64,000 nucleotides of DNA from JBFHRE01 sp041746105 (GTDB taxonomy: Bacteria > Actinomycetota > Acidimicrobiia > Spongiisociales > ZC4RG35), in NCBI GenBank assembly GCA_041746105.1, contig JBGTHP010000032.1:183960-247959 (forward strand), read 5' to 3'. The notes beneath the pieces are model-generated. The model searched no databases. It was not told where the DNA came from and worked only from the letters and a program-made list of their open reading frames with translations. This document shows positions 15,781 through 25,279 of the stretch, piece by piece (positions within the stretch are counted from its first letter, which is position 1; every line of letters begins with the position of its first letter). Made by a program: the position numbers and the translations under genes.

Positions 15781-17271
15781 ATGAGCGACGCCATCTCCGA
15801 CAAAACGGAAACCAAACCCGACCATCCGCCGCTGGAGCCACCTCCCCACCACGATGAAGAAATCGTCAGGACCGACCACATCCTGTCCATGGGTGAAGAA
15901 GAGATTCCCTATCGGGCGAGCGCCGGTCGCACCATCCTCAAAGATGAGGATGGAAAGAAGTTGGCCTCGTTCTTCTTCACCCCGTACGAACGAACCGATA
16001 TCGAGGACATAACCCGGCGGCCGATCATTTTCTCCTTCAACGGCGGCCCTGGGTCGTCTTCGGTTTGGCTCCATCTCGGCCTGTTCGGTCCAAAACGCGT
16101 GGAGTTGGACGAGGAGGGTCATGCCCCTTCTCTGCCCGGCCGGCTCATCGACAACGTCCATTCGGTGCTCGATGTGGCCGATCTCGTATTTATCGACCCG
16201 ATCGGCACCGGTTACAGCCGCGCGATCCCGGCAAAAGAGCAGAAGACATTCGCTCATTTCAAACGTGATATCGAAACGGTGAGCGAATTCATCCGGATCT
16301 ATCTGAGCCGCAACGAGAGATGGGCGTCTCCCAAGTATCTGGCGGGGGAAAGTTATGGCACGACGCGTGCAGGCGGGATCGCCGCCCACCTCCTCGACAG
16401 TGGCGGGGTGTCGTTCAACGGGCTCATCCTGATCTCGGCGATCTTGAACTTTGCAACCGGCCCGTTCGACCCAAGCACCTATACCTTCCAGGCGGGCCAG
16501 GACCTCCCCTACGTTGCTTTCCTTCCAACCTATGCCGCAACCGCCTGGTACCACGGCAAACTCGACAAGAAACACCAGAAGAAGACCCTGCGCTCGTTCC
16601 TCGACGAGGTCGAGGCATTCGCCGTTGGCGAATATGCGTCGGGTTTGATCCTCGGTGACGCCCTTCCTCAAGATCGAGCCGCCAAGATCGCGGCGAAGCT
16701 GTCGGAGTACACCGGCCTCAGCACCGAATACATCCTTCGTTACCGGCTACGCATCGAAATCCTTCGCTTCTGCAAGTCGCTCAGGCGCGACGAGGGGCTC
16801 ACCGTCGGGCGACTGGATTCCCGCTACACCGGGAGCGGGCGTTTTGACGACGGCGACACGATGGAGTCGGACCCTGCCAGTGACGCCATCTCAGGTCAGT
16901 ACGCCGCACTCTTCAACCATCACGTGCGGGCGAACCTCGGATACAAGACCGATCTGACCTACGAGGTTCTGTCGTTGAAGGTGTTCTACGAATGGGATTA
17001 CGAGGATTTCAAAGCCTCGCACGTCGATGTGTCGGAGAGACTCCGGGCGACCATGACCCGCAACACCCACATGCGGATATTTGTCGCCAACGGCTACTAC
17101 GACCTCGCCACCCCCCATTTCGCCACCGAATACACGATCAATCACATGGCCCTCAAACCCGAGGCCCGAGACCGGATCCAGATGGAGTACTACGAGGCCG
17201 GCCACATGATGTACGTGCACGGACCTTCGCTGGCTCAACTCGCATCCGACGTCAGAGACTTCGTCTCCTGA
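15781..17271 (+). CDS. Peptidase S10 (serine carboxypeptidase) family protein
   Basis: 496 residues. Alpha/beta-hydrolase fold carboxypeptidase. Seen: IIFSFNGGPGSSSVWLHLG (oxyanion region), DPIGTGYSRA, nucleophile Ser191 in AGESYGTTRAGG, Asp441 in ANGYYDLATP and His475 in EAGHMMYVHG. No signal peptide is visible: the N-terminus is charged and Pro/His-rich, so it may be cytoplasmic, as in many bacterial S10 members. It precedes the biotin carboxylase gene by 13 bases, but that gene has its own -10-like box inside the gap. Confidence 0.88.
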   Translation: MSDAISDKTETKPDHPPLEPPPHHDEEIVRTDHILSMGEEEIPYRASAGRTILKDEDGKKLASFFFTPYERTDIEDITRRPIIFSFNGGPGSSSVWLHLGLFGPKRVELDEEGHAPSLPGRLIDNVHSVLDVADLVFIDPIGTGYSRAIPAKEQKTFAHFKRDIETVSEFIRIYLSRNERWASPKYLAGESYGTTRAGGIAAHLLDSGGVSFNGLILISAILNFATGPFDPSTYTFQAGQDLPYVAFLPTYAATAWYHGKLDKKHQKKTLRSFLDEVEAFAVGEYASGLILGDALPQDRAAKIAAKLSEYTGLSTEYILRYRLRIEILRFCKSLRRDEGLTVGRLDSRYTGSGRFDDGDTMESDPASDAISGQYAALFNHHVRANLGYKTDLTYEVLSLKVFYEWDYEDFKASHVDVSERLRATMTRNTHMRIFVANGYYDLATPHFATEYTINHMALKPEARDRIQMEYYEAGHMMYVHGPSLAQLASDVRDFVS

Positions 17272-17277
17272 TACGCT
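17272..17277 (+). promoter_or_regulatory. Candidate -10 box TACGCT for the biotin carboxylase gene
   Basis: TACGCT, 7 nt, then GTG 17285. The box overlaps the end of the S10 gene. Confidence 0.35.
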
Positions 17278-17284
17278 CGCCGCT

Positions 17285-19243
17285 GTGATCAGGCGTTTGC
17301 TGGTAGCCAACCGCGGGGAGATTGCCCGCCGTATCTTTGCAACCTGTCGCGCGATGGGGATCGAAACCGTTTCCGTCTACTCCGAGCCGGATCGTGATGC
17401 TCCCTTCGTGAGCGAGGCGGATCTGGCGGTGTCGCTTGGAGGGTCGACCCCGGCGGAGTCGTATCTCGATATGTCAAAGGTGCTCGACGCAGCAAAACGG
17501 GGCGCGGCCGACGCCGTCCATCCGGGTTATGGCTTTCTCTCCGAGAACGCGGCATTCGCCGGCATGGTGATGGCGGCCGGTCTCACCTGGGTGGGACCGG
17601 CACCCCGCTCGATCGAGTTGATGGGTTCAAAACTCGAATCCAAGCGCATGATCACCGAGGCCGGGGTGCCCACCCTGCCTTCCCTCGACGTGACCGGGGT
17701 TGGCGCCGACGAGTTGGCCCGAAGTGGTGCGGAAATCGGCTACCCGCTGCTCGTCAAAGCCTCGGCCGGCGGCGGAGGAAAGGGTATGAGGATCGTCTCG
17801 GTCCCGGAGGACCTCACCGTCGCAGTCGAAAGCGCCGGGCGGGAGGCGATGTCGGCATTTGGGGATCCGACCGTGTTCCTGGAACGTTTTCTCGCGCGGA
17901 GCCGGCATATCGAGATCCAGATCTTTGGCGACACCTTGGGCAACGTGGTCTCGATGTTCGAGCGGGAGTGTTCGATTCAACGCCGCCATCAAAAGATCAT
18001 CGAGGAGTCCCCATCCACCGCGCTCACCCCAGAACTGAGAGAGCAAATGGGTGAAGCGGCCGTTGCCGCTGCCCGCTCCGTCGACTATGTCGGTGCCGGA
18101 ACCGTCGAGTTTCTGTTTCAGGACGGAGAGTTCTTTTTTCTGGAGATGAACACCCGCCTTCAAGTCGAGCACCCGGTGACCGAGGCAATCACCGGATTGG
18201 ACCTCGTCCGTCTCCAGATTCTCGTCGCCCAGGGCCTGCGGCTCCCTCCGGAAGCACTCTCCCCGACGGCGTCGGGGCACGCAATCGAGGCTCGGTTGTA
18301 TGCAGAAGACCCCGAGGCCGGCTACCTGCCTGCCACGGGAACCTTGTCTCGCTTCCATTTCCCCGAGGATCAGGCGATTCGAGTCGACAGCGGGGTTGAG
18401 AGCGGCTCGGTGATTTCGGTCTTTTATGACCCGATGCTGGCAAAGGTAATCGCATGGGCGGAGAACCGGTCGGAGGCGGCCGGTCTTCTCGCCTCTGCCC
18501 TCCACTCCGCCGAGATCCACGGTTCGATCACCAATCGTGACCTGCTGGTGGGCATTCTCCGTCATCCAGAGTTCCTTTCCGGCGAGACCGACACCGGATT
18601 CCTGGATCGCCACGACGCATCCACCCTCTCCCACCCCGGGACCGACCCCCTTGCAGAACAGGCGGCCGGGTTGGCGGCAGTGTTGTGCGCGTCCGACTGG
18701 AGCAGGCGAAAAAGACAACTCCTAACCGCTGTGCCAGAGGGTTGGCGTAACAATCCGTCTCAACTCGAGGTGACCTCATTCACCGGCCGCGGAGAACCGT
18801 TCTCAGTGGGTTTCAGATTCGGGCGGGATGGCAGCCTGACAACCAGCCTCGACACCTCCGTGCGAATGTCCGGTCTGACCTCGAACGCCGTCGATCTCGA
18901 AATCGACGGCGTTCGAATGCAATACCGGGTGCGACGCGAAGGAACCGTTCACCACGTCGACAGTCCGAACGGATATCTCAGACTCGTAGAGCAGCCGCGG
19001 TTCCCGAGACCCGAGATCGAGGAAGAGCCGGGATCACTCCACGCGCCGATGCCAGGTAAAATCATCTCGGTCACGGTCGCTTCAGGCGACAGTGTCACCG
19101 AGGGCCAAACTCTCGTAGTGATGGAAGCGATGAAAATGGAACACACCTTGAAATCCCCGGTGGACGGTAGAGTCGTCTCCTTGCGCGTTGCCGTCGGCGA
19201 CCAGGTTGAAGCCGATCAGGTGCTCGTCGTGGTCGAGGGATGA
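17285..19243 (+). CDS. Acyl-CoA carboxylase alpha subunit (biotin carboxylase + BCCP)
   Basis: 652 residues. ATP-dependent carboxylation of biotin and its delivery to a carboxyltransferase. Seen: LLVANRGEIARRIF at the N-terminus, VHPGYGFLSENAAFA, the ATP-grasp loop SAGGGGKGMRIV, ERECSIQRRHQKIIEESPS, FLEMNTRLQVEHPVTEA, and a C-terminal biotinyl domain with LVVMEAMKMEHTL, biotinylated Lys617. The length is typical of methylcrotonyl/propionyl-type alpha chains. The start is GTG. The stop overlaps ATG of the next gene. Its probable partner is the carboxyltransferase at 7117. Confidence 0.92.
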   Translation: MIRRLLVANRGEIARRIFATCRAMGIETVSVYSEPDRDAPFVSEADLAVSLGGSTPAESYLDMSKVLDAAKRGAADAVHPGYGFLSENAAFAGMVMAAGLTWVGPAPRSIELMGSKLESKRMITEAGVPTLPSLDVTGVGADELARSGAEIGYPLLVKASAGGGGKGMRIVSVPEDLTVAVESAGREAMSAFGDPTVFLERFLARSRHIEIQIFGDTLGNVVSMFERECSIQRRHQKIIEESPSTALTPELREQMGEAAVAAARSVDYVGAGTVEFLFQDGEFFFLEMNTRLQVEHPVTEAITGLDLVRLQILVAQGLRLPPEALSPTASGHAIEARLYAEDPEAGYLPATGTLSRFHFPEDQAIRVDSGVESGSVISVFYDPMLAKVIAWAENRSEAAGLLASALHSAEIHGSITNRDLLVGILRHPEFLSGETDTGFLDRHDASTLSHPGTDPLAEQAAGLAAVLCASDWSRRKRQLLTAVPEGWRNNPSQLEVTSFTGRGEPFSVGFRFGRDGSLTTSLDTSVRMSGLTSNAVDLEIDGVRMQYRVRREGTVHHVDSPNGYLRLVEQPRFPRPEIEEEPGSLHAPMPGKIISVTVASGDSVTEGQTLVVMEAMKMEHTLKSPVDGRVVSLRVAVGDQVEADQVLVVVEG

Positions 19244-20139
19244 ACGACGAAGGACGCGTCGGGTTCATCGGGCTGGGAATCATGGGGGCGGGGATGACCG
19301 CCAACCTTCTGACCAAAGGTCACTCCGTCGTCGTTTGGAACCGGACCCGTGAAAAGGCCGGGCCGAGTCTCGGTCTGGGAGCCGAGCCGGGATCGAGTCC
19401 AGCAGACGTTGCGCGACGCTCCGAAGTCGTCCTGATCTGCGTCTCCGATACTCCAGACGTCGAGTCCGTCGTCGTGGGGGACGAAGGAGTTCTCGAAGGG
19501 CTTCGTCCCGGCACCATCGTTGTCGATCATTCGAGTATCAGTCCCTCAAAAACCCGCGATCTGGCAGAAATCGTCGGAGGTGTCGGTGCGACCTGGCTCG
19601 ACGCTCCGGTCAGCGGGGGAAGCGAAGGTGCCATCCAGGGCACCCTGTCGATCATGGTCGGCGGACCCACCGAAGCGCTCGATCGGGTTCGTTCCATCCT
19701 GGAGGCGTACGGCACCTCGATAACGCATGTTGGAAGTGTCGGCGATGGGCAATTGGTGAAATTGGTCAACCAGATCCTGGTCGCAGTGAATCAACTCGGC
19801 GTCTCGGAGGCGCTTCTCTTCGCGAGAGCGGTGGGCCTCGACCTCGGCAAGACTCTCGCCGCCGTCAAAGGCGGGGCCGCCGGATCGTGGATGCTCACCA
19901 ACCGCGGACCGCAGATGCTCGAGGACGACTGGAGACCAGGATTCACGATCGACCTTCACGCCAAGGATCTGCAATTGGTTGTCGACGAAGCCGAGCGGCT
20001 TGGGTTCCCGGCCGACGCCACTGCCCGCGTGTTGGAGTTGTTCCGCTCGCTGCAAAGACGCGGATTGGGGAACCTCGGCAACCACGCGCTCGTCAAGGCA
20101 CTCGAAGATACGTCAGGTATCGACCTGAACCCCGGTTGA
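19240..20139 (+). CDS. 3-hydroxyisobutyrate dehydrogenase family protein
   Basis: 299 residues. NAD(P)-dependent beta-hydroxyacid dehydrogenase. Seen: VGFIGLGIMGAGMTANLL cofactor motif at residue ~5, DAPVSGGSEGAIQGTLSIMV substrate loop, GDGQLVKLVNQILVAVNQLG with catalytic Lys174, and the C-terminal KDLQLVVDEAERLG region. ATG overlaps the carboxylase stop, so they are co-translated. With the carboxylase this suggests valine or other branched-chain breakdown; tartronate-semialdehyde reductase is an alternative reading. Confidence 0.88.
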   Translation: MNDEGRVGFIGLGIMGAGMTANLLTKGHSVVVWNRTREKAGPSLGLGAEPGSSPADVARRSEVVLICVSDTPDVESVVVGDEGVLEGLRPGTIVVDHSSISPSKTRDLAEIVGGVGATWLDAPVSGGSEGAIQGTLSIMVGGPTEALDRVRSILEAYGTSITHVGSVGDGQLVKLVNQILVAVNQLGVSEALLFARAVGLDLGKTLAAVKGGAAGSWMLTNRGPQMLEDDWRPGFTIDLHAKDLQLVVDEAERLGFPADATARVLELFRSLQRRGLGNLGNHALVKALEDTSGIDLNPG

Positions 20140-20178
20140 GGCCTCCCCCGTTCTCGACGTCACGACAACCGCAAGATC

Positions 20179-21810
20179 TCAACGGGCACTCGGAAACAAC
20201 TCCGGTTGCGCGTCGAAGAAATCGCACTGTGGGCTTCTATAGAACGACGTTACGCCAAGGGGCTCCTCGAGCAACAACGTCCGTTCGTCAACCTCGTTGT
20301 AGAGGGGCCACTCAGGAAGATCGAGGCCGTTTGGATCGCCCTGTTTTGCGAAGTTGGTCCAGTAGGTAGTCATGTTCGCCGAAAGCCTCTCTTCTGCCCC
20401 GCTGAAAAAGTAGGGCGGCTGGCCAAAGCCGGAGAGCAACTGTGGGTCGTGCCACAGCAGCGGATCATCGAGGAAGTGAGACGCCCCAAACGTTGCGTAG
20501 AAGCCGTTGTTGTCGTAGCTATGTGTGTAGAGGTAGCGGAAAACCGGACCGTTAGACGCGAGAGCGAGTCGTCGCATTGGGCAGCCATAGATCGCGTCGG
20601 TGAAAACCGCCACAGCCGCCTGGACCAGCGACTCGTGCGATTCCGGCGGATAGAGGCTTCGCACAGTCGCTCCGTTGGCGGCACCCGTTATGTCGTCGGT
20701 GTCCCCTAGCCAGAACTGCGGTTTGTATCTTGCCGATCCTTGCAAGAAGTCGGTAAACCAGAAAGCCGCTTCGTCCTGGTTAGACCCAACGAGCATCGGA
20801 ATCGTCGGGGGGTGATCCGACATGAGTTCCAACGGCGTTTTGGGAAGCACCTGACCTCCCACCCATGGCACCACATCGAGGAAACCGGCCGCCAAAACGA
20901 GGTTCGTGGCTGGAACCCCGCGGAGACAGGCCGCAGCGTCCAGGACGCGCTTACAACCGACCTGACGAGCGACCCCAAGACCGATCGCTTCCGCATCGAC
21001 GATGGACTCGCCGCCGACCAACGCCCACCAAGCCTCTGTCTGGAGCGCGGCCTTGTGAATCAAACCCTGGCTGAGCGGTGAAACAACCATTGCGGCTGCG
21101 TCGAACGACCCGGCTGATTCTCCAAAAATCGTCACATTGGAAGGATCACCACCGAATTGGGCAATATTGTCTCGTACCCACTCGAGCGCCGCGATCTGAT
21201 CCAGCAACCCGTACTCCCCCGACGAGCCGCCGTCCTCACCGGATAGCGCTGGGTGTCCAACAAACCCGAAGACACCCAATCGGTAACCGACCGTGACCAC
21301 AACGACGCCTCGCTCGACGAACGCATCAGCATTTGTGTACGGGTGAAAGCCACTGTTGCCGCCTCCGTGCAGGTGGACCATCACGGGTAGAAGCTGCCGA
21401 CGCCGCGATTGGAGCGGAGCGAAGACGTTCAGATAGAGGCAGTCCTCCGAACCAATAACTTCAGTCTCAGAAATCAGCTGTGTGCAAACAGCCGCGAACT
21501 CGTCGGCCGGGCGCACACTACTCCACGGAACAGGCGCAACTGGCGGCCGCCAACGAAGGCCTCCGACGGGAGGAGCGGCGTAAGGAATGCCTGCCCAGGT
21601 TGCGACCGATCCGTCGCGGTAGCCTCCAACCCAGCCGCTCGTGGTGCGTGCTTCTGTGGCCGGTGCGCTTGCGTTGGGTTCGCCGGGAGCGGCAATCGCG
21701 GCACCGGGCAGAACTGCTACGAGCCCAAACGCCCCGATCAACGCTGCGAGCCGCACCACTTTTTTGCGGTGAAAGATACCTGGGACCATTCCCGAATGGT
21801 ACGACCCCAA
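20179..21810 (-). CDS. Secreted carboxylesterase type B
   Basis: Up to 543 residues. Begins with a signal peptide (FHRKKVVRLAALIGAFGLVA, then PGAAIAAPGE). Seen: WRPPVAPVPW, SEDCLYLNVFAP (type-B signature), MVHLHGGGNSGF oxyanion loop, nucleophile Ser in FGESAGSFDAA, the acid in VGSNQDEAAFW, and a late His in GASHFLDDP. It hydrolyses carboxylic esters outside the cell; the substrate is unknown. ATG 21789 (MVPGIFHRKK) may be the true start, giving 536 residues. Convergent with the gene ending at 20139; divergent from the polyamine operon. Confidence 0.88.
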   Translation of the reverse strand: MGSYHSGMVPGIFHRKKVVRLAALIGAFGLVAVLPGAAIAAPGEPNASAPATEARTTSGWVGGYRDGSVATWAGIPYAAPPVGGLRWRPPVAPVPWSSVRPADEFAAVCTQLISETEVIGSEDCLYLNVFAPLQSRRRQLLPVMVHLHGGGNSGFHPYTNADAFVERGVVVVTVGYRLGVFGFVGHPALSGEDGGSSGEYGLLDQIAALEWVRDNIAQFGGDPSNVTIFGESAGSFDAAAMVVSPLSQGLIHKAALQTEAWWALVGGESIVDAEAIGLGVARQVGCKRVLDAAACLRGVPATNLVLAAGFLDVVPWVGGQVLPKTPLELMSDHPPTIPMLVGSNQDEAAFWFTDFLQGSARYKPQFWLGDTDDITGAANGATVRSLYPPESHESLVQAAVAVFTDAIYGCPMRRLALASNGPVFRYLYTHSYDNNGFYATFGASHFLDDPLLWHDPQLLSGFGQPPYFFSGAEERLSANMTTYWTNFAKQGDPNGLDLPEWPLYNEVDERTLLLEEPLGVTSFYRSPQCDFFDAQPELFPSAR

Positions 21811-22041
21811 AAACAGACCTGGAGCGTCAAACCTGCAAAATTCTCGCCGCCATCACCATCGGCGGTGGATGCCCACCGTCGTCCGTTTCGGCGACCGGGA
21901 CGGTACAACGCATGCCCTTGGTCGGTCGCAAACGGCCGAATCGATCGTGATTACTCGCCCAGGCGATCGGTTCGGTCCCAAACCCGGCGGTAGTGCCTTT
22001 GAACATCGCCAAACGGTCGGCTCCGCCGGTGGACCGCTGCC
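21811..22041. other. Intergenic region between esterase and polyamine operon
   Basis: About 230 bases. A 59-codon reverse frame (22006-21827) exists but has no ribosome site or recognisable family. Otherwise only the upstream regions of the two divergent genes; no riboswitch or repeat recognised. Confidence 0.4.
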
Positions 22042-22047
22042 TACACT
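22042..22047 (+). promoter_or_regulatory. Candidate -10 box TACACT for potA
   Basis: TACACT, 6 nt, then ATG 22054, with no Shine-Dalgarno-like sequence between. A textbook leaderless arrangement. Confidence 0.45.
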
Positions 22048-22053
22048 CCGCCG

Positions 22054-23094
22054 ATGTCGGAGGCGCTGCGATTCGAGTCGGTCTCAAAGTCCTTTGGCAG
22101 CGTCCGTGCGGCCGATTCGATCGATCTCAGCATCGAAGATGGAGAGTTTTTTTCGATGCTGGGGCCTTCGGGATCAGGAAAAACGACCTGCCTCAGACTC
22201 ATTGCAGGTTTCGAAACCCCCGACGAAGGACGCATCCTTCTTCACGGCCAGGATGTCTCGACCAAACCGCCCTATGCCAGGGACGTAAATACCGTTTTCC
22301 AGGACTACGCCTTGTTCCCCCACATGACCGTCTCGGAAAACGTGGGTTACGGGCTCATGGTCAAAGGCGTGGCGGCACCGGAACGGAGCCGCAGGGTGGG
22401 AGAGTCACTGGCATTGGTCCATCTCGAGGGGATGGGCGAGCGCAAGCCATCACAACTATCGGGGGGTCAGCGGCAACGGGTTGCACTGGCCCGATCGCTC
22501 GTCAATCGCCCCGCAGTTCTGCTCCTCGACGAACCTCTCGGGGCTCTCGACCTCAAGCTGCGCCAGGCAATGCAGACCGAGTTGAAGAACCTCCAGCGCC
22601 AGGTGGGGATCACATTCGTTTTCGTGACCCACGACCAGGAAGAGGCCCTCACGATGAGCGACCGGGTGGCGGTCTTCAACGAGGGTCGCATCGAGCAGAT
22701 CGGCACCCCCGTCGAGGTGTACGAAAACCCGGCGAACGCGTTTGTGGCCGGATTCGTCGGGACCTCCAACGTGATCGAAGGTGACCTCGCACTCCGCCTC
22801 GTTGCCAGCCCGGATCCGTTCACCGTTCGCCCCGAGAGGATCAGGATCGGCGGGGGCGGCCAGTGCCAGGTGTCGGGAACAGCGCTCCAACAGGTCTATC
22901 TCGGCATGTTCACGAAACATTTTGTAGATGTGGCGGGCACAACTCTCGTCGCCATCAGTCAGAACACATCGGGAGGGCGCAAGGACATTTTCGTCCCGGG
23001 CGCTCCGGTGGTTCTGTCATGGGATCGCGATGCGTGCAAGCCGTTGGATAACAAGACGGTGGCTCAGGCCGCCATACCCACGAGGAGGGAATGA
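22054..23094 (+). CDS. potA: Polyamine ABC transporter ATP-binding protein
   Basis: 346 residues. Energises import of spermidine/putrescine-type substrates. Seen: MLGPSGSGKTTCLRLIAGFE (Walker A), VFQDYALFPHMTV (Q-loop), LSGGQRQRVALARSL (signature), AVLLLDEPLGALDLKL (Walker B), FVTHDQEEALTMSDR (H-loop), and a C-terminal TOBE-like part. IEQIGTPVEVYENPANAFVA is typical of the PotA group. First gene of a transport operon: the stop overlaps the start of the binding protein. Confidence 0.92.
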   Translation: MSEALRFESVSKSFGSVRAADSIDLSIEDGEFFSMLGPSGSGKTTCLRLIAGFETPDEGRILLHGQDVSTKPPYARDVNTVFQDYALFPHMTVSENVGYGLMVKGVAAPERSRRVGESLALVHLEGMGERKPSQLSGGQRQRVALARSLVNRPAVLLLDEPLGALDLKLRQAMQTELKNLQRQVGITFVFVTHDQEEALTMSDRVAVFNEGRIEQIGTPVEVYENPANAFVAGFVGTSNVIEGDLALRLVASPDPFTVRPERIRIGGGGQCQVSGTALQQVYLGMFTKHFVDVAGTTLVAISQNTSGGRKDIFVPGAPVVLSWDRDACKPLDNKTVAQAAIPTRRE

Positions 23095-24296
23095 ACATGA
23101 AACATCGCGGGCTTTTCGCGGTGATCGCTCTGGCCGTAGTGGCCGCTGCCTGCGGAGGCGCGGCTACCGAGGAGGGCGGGCCCCTCACCGAAATCGGTGA
23201 TGGGGAAGGCAAGGTCGTGATCGTCGCCTGGCCGGGTTACATCGAGCGCGGCGAGACCGACCCTGCCTTTGACTGGGTCACTGGTTTCGAGGCAGAAAGC
23301 GGGTGCATGGTCGAGGTGAAGACCGCAGGCACCTCGGACGAGATGGTGGCTCTGATGACCGAGTCCCAGGAGTATGACGTGGTCACGGCGTCCGGCGATG
23401 CCAGCCTGCGCCTGATCGCCGGCGGCACCGTCCAGGAAGTGAACACCGATCTGGTGCCCAGCTGGTCAACTGTCGATGAGCGACTCCAGGACGCACCGTG
23501 GCATACCGTTGACGGCAAACACTACGGGATTCCATATCAGTGGGGTGCCAACGTGTTGATGTACAACACCGAGGTCTTTGGCGACACGGTGCCTGACAGC
23601 TGGAGTGTGGTGTTCGAAGAAACCACCCTGCCGGACGGCTCCGCCAACACCAATCGGGTTCAGGCCTACGACGGACCTATCTATGTTGCTGATGCCGCCT
23701 TGTATCTGAAGTCCGTACGTCCGGAACTCGGAATAACCGATCCCTACCAGCTAAACGAAGACCAATACCAGGCAGCAGTCCAGCTTCTCGTTCAGCAACG
23801 GCAGCTCGTGGCCAAGTACTGGCACGATGCCTTCGTCCAGATGGATGACTTCACCAACGAAGGTGTCGCCGCATCATCGAGCTGGCCGTTCCAGGTGAAC
23901 ATCCTGGTAGCAGGCGGAGCGCCGATCGCATCCACCGTTCCCAAGGAGGGCGCGACCGGATGGGCCGACACGACGATGATGCACAAAAATGCCCCGCACC
24001 CGAACTGTGCCTACAAGTGGATGGAATGGACCCTCAGCTCCAACCTTCAGGGTGACCTGGCGGCTTGGTTCGGATCGGTGCCTTCTGTCCTTTCGGCATG
24101 CGACACCAGCGATCTGTTGGGGTCGGAAGGTTGCGCAACCAACGGGCTCGGCAACTTCGATCGCATCTCCTTCTGGAAGACTCCGACCGAAGACTGCAAC
24201 GGGACCGCTGCGGCAGGGTCATGTGTGCCCTACCGGAGATGGGTGACCGACTATCTGGCCGTCATCGGCGGCCGCAACCCATACCCGGCGTCCTAG
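23091..24296 (+). CDS. potD: Polyamine-type solute-binding lipoprotein
   Basis: 401 residues. Captures substrate outside the membrane for the PotABC permease. N-terminus MNMKHRGLFAVIALAVVAAA followed by CGG is a lipoprotein signal with Cys ~21. Seen: YIERGETDPAFDWVTGFEAE, VTASGDASLRLIAGG, YGIPYQWGANVLMYN (a PotD hallmark) and WADTTMMHKNAPHPNCAYKW. Longer than E. coli PotD (348) and with several Cys near the C-terminus. ATG overlaps the potA stop. Confidence 0.9.
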   Translation: MNMKHRGLFAVIALAVVAAACGGAATEEGGPLTEIGDGEGKVVIVAWPGYIERGETDPAFDWVTGFEAESGCMVEVKTAGTSDEMVALMTESQEYDVVTASGDASLRLIAGGTVQEVNTDLVPSWSTVDERLQDAPWHTVDGKHYGIPYQWGANVLMYNTEVFGDTVPDSWSVVFEETTLPDGSANTNRVQAYDGPIYVADAALYLKSVRPELGITDPYQLNEDQYQAAVQLLVQQRQLVAKYWHDAFVQMDDFTNEGVAASSSWPFQVNILVAGGAPIASTVPKEGATGWADTTMMHKNAPHPNCAYKWMEWTLSSNLQGDLAAWFGSVPSVLSACDTSDLLGSEGCATNGLGNFDRISFWKTPTEDCNGTAAAGSCVPYRRWVTDYLAVIGGRNPYPAS

Positions 24297-24308
24297 ACCA
24301 ATGACCTC

Positions 24309-24341
24309 TGTGAGGGAGGCCCAACCCGGGCCTCCCTCACA
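24309..24341 (+). terminator. Strong hairpin between potD and potB
   Basis: A perfect 14-bp stem (TGTGAGGGAGGCCC with GGGCCTCCCTCACA) around a 5-nt loop, 13 bases after the potD stop and 9 before potB. No U-run follows. In transporter operons such hairpins often stabilise the binding-protein mRNA or partly terminate, raising binding protein over permease; that role is inferred. Confidence 0.7.
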
Positions 24342-24349
24342 AACACCAG

Positions 24350-25279
24350 ATGCAAACAACCCTCCCCCGCACTCCGATCCGTCGCCTCGGCGAACGCCTA
24401 TATCGGCACCCACGTCTCAAACTCGCACTCATCCTGGGGCTGCCGGCGCTCTGGCTGGTCGGTGTTTACGGCGGGAGTTTGATCTCGTTGCTGTTGAACA
24501 GCTTTTTCAGCACCGATTCGTTCAGCGGACGGACCGACCGCACTCCGACCCTCGACACCTGGCGACAGGTTTTTACCGACGCCAACATGGCAGTGGTCGT
24601 GAGGACCGTTTCGATGGCGGCAGCGGTCACCATCGGCGCTCTTCTGATCGGTTTCCCACTGGCCTATTACATCGCCCGTTACACCAGAGGAAAACTGAAA
24701 GCGACCCTCGTCCTTCTCACCCTGATTCCCTTGTGGTCGTCCTACCTCGTCAGGGTTTATGCCTGGAAACTCCTGCTGGCGGCCGAAGGTGTGATCGCCT
24801 GGCTGTTTGACCAGGTAGGACTGGAGGGGGTCCTCGCAGGTCTCCTCCGCACGCCCGTGATCGGAGGTCCGTCGCTGTCGACCTCGTTCCTCGGACAGTT
24901 TGCCGTATTCACCTACATCTGGCTCCCGTACATGATCCTCCCGATCCAGGCGGCGGTAGAGCGGGTACCAGTTTCGTTGCTCGAGGCATCGTCGGATCTC
25001 GGCGCCCAGCCCCCGACCACTTTCCGAAATGTCACGTGGCCGCTGGCTCTGCCGGGCGTGGCGGCGGGCAGTATTTTCACCTTTTCGCTGACGTTGGGCG
25101 ACTACATCATCCCCACCGTCATCGGTGACTCGTCGCCATTCATCGGCCTTGCCATCTACTCCCAACAGGGAGTTGCCGGCAACCTTCCGCTGGCTGCGGC
25201 ATTGTCCTTCATTCCCATCGTTGTCATGATTCTCTACCTGACCGGTGCGAGAAAACTGGGGGCGTTCGAGGCTTTATGA
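24350..25279 (+). CDS. potB: Polyamine ABC transporter permease, PotB type
   Basis: 309 residues, about six membrane helices (LALILGLPALWLVGVYGGSL first). The EAA loop that docks the ATPase is visible as VSLLEASSDLGAQPPTTFRN. NSFFSTDSFSGRTDRTPTLD and LIPLWSSYLVRVYAWKLLL are PotB-like. The stop overlaps the start of the second permease (ATGA). Confidence 0.9.
   Translation: MQTTLPRTPIRRLGERLYRHPRLKLALILGLPALWLVGVYGGSLISLLLNSFFSTDSFSGRTDRTPTLDTWRQVFTDANMAVVVRTVSMAAAVTIGALLIGFPLAYYIARYTRGKLKATLVLLTLIPLWSSYLVRVYAWKLLLAAEGVIAWLFDQVGLEGVLAGLLRTPVIGGPSLSTSFLGQFAVFTYIWLPYMILPIQAAVERVPVSLLEASSDLGAQPPTTFRNVTWPLALPGVAAGSIFTFSLTLGDYIIPTVIGDSSPFIGLAIYSQQGVAGNLPLAAALSFIPIVVMILYLTGARKLGAFEAL

Noticed and set aside
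17627..18718. 363-aa reverse frame
   Set aside because: Shadow of the biotin carboxylase, whose forward motifs are complete.
21827..22006. 59-codon reverse frame upstream of the esterase gene
   Set aside because: No ribosome site, no -10 box, and no recognisable motif.
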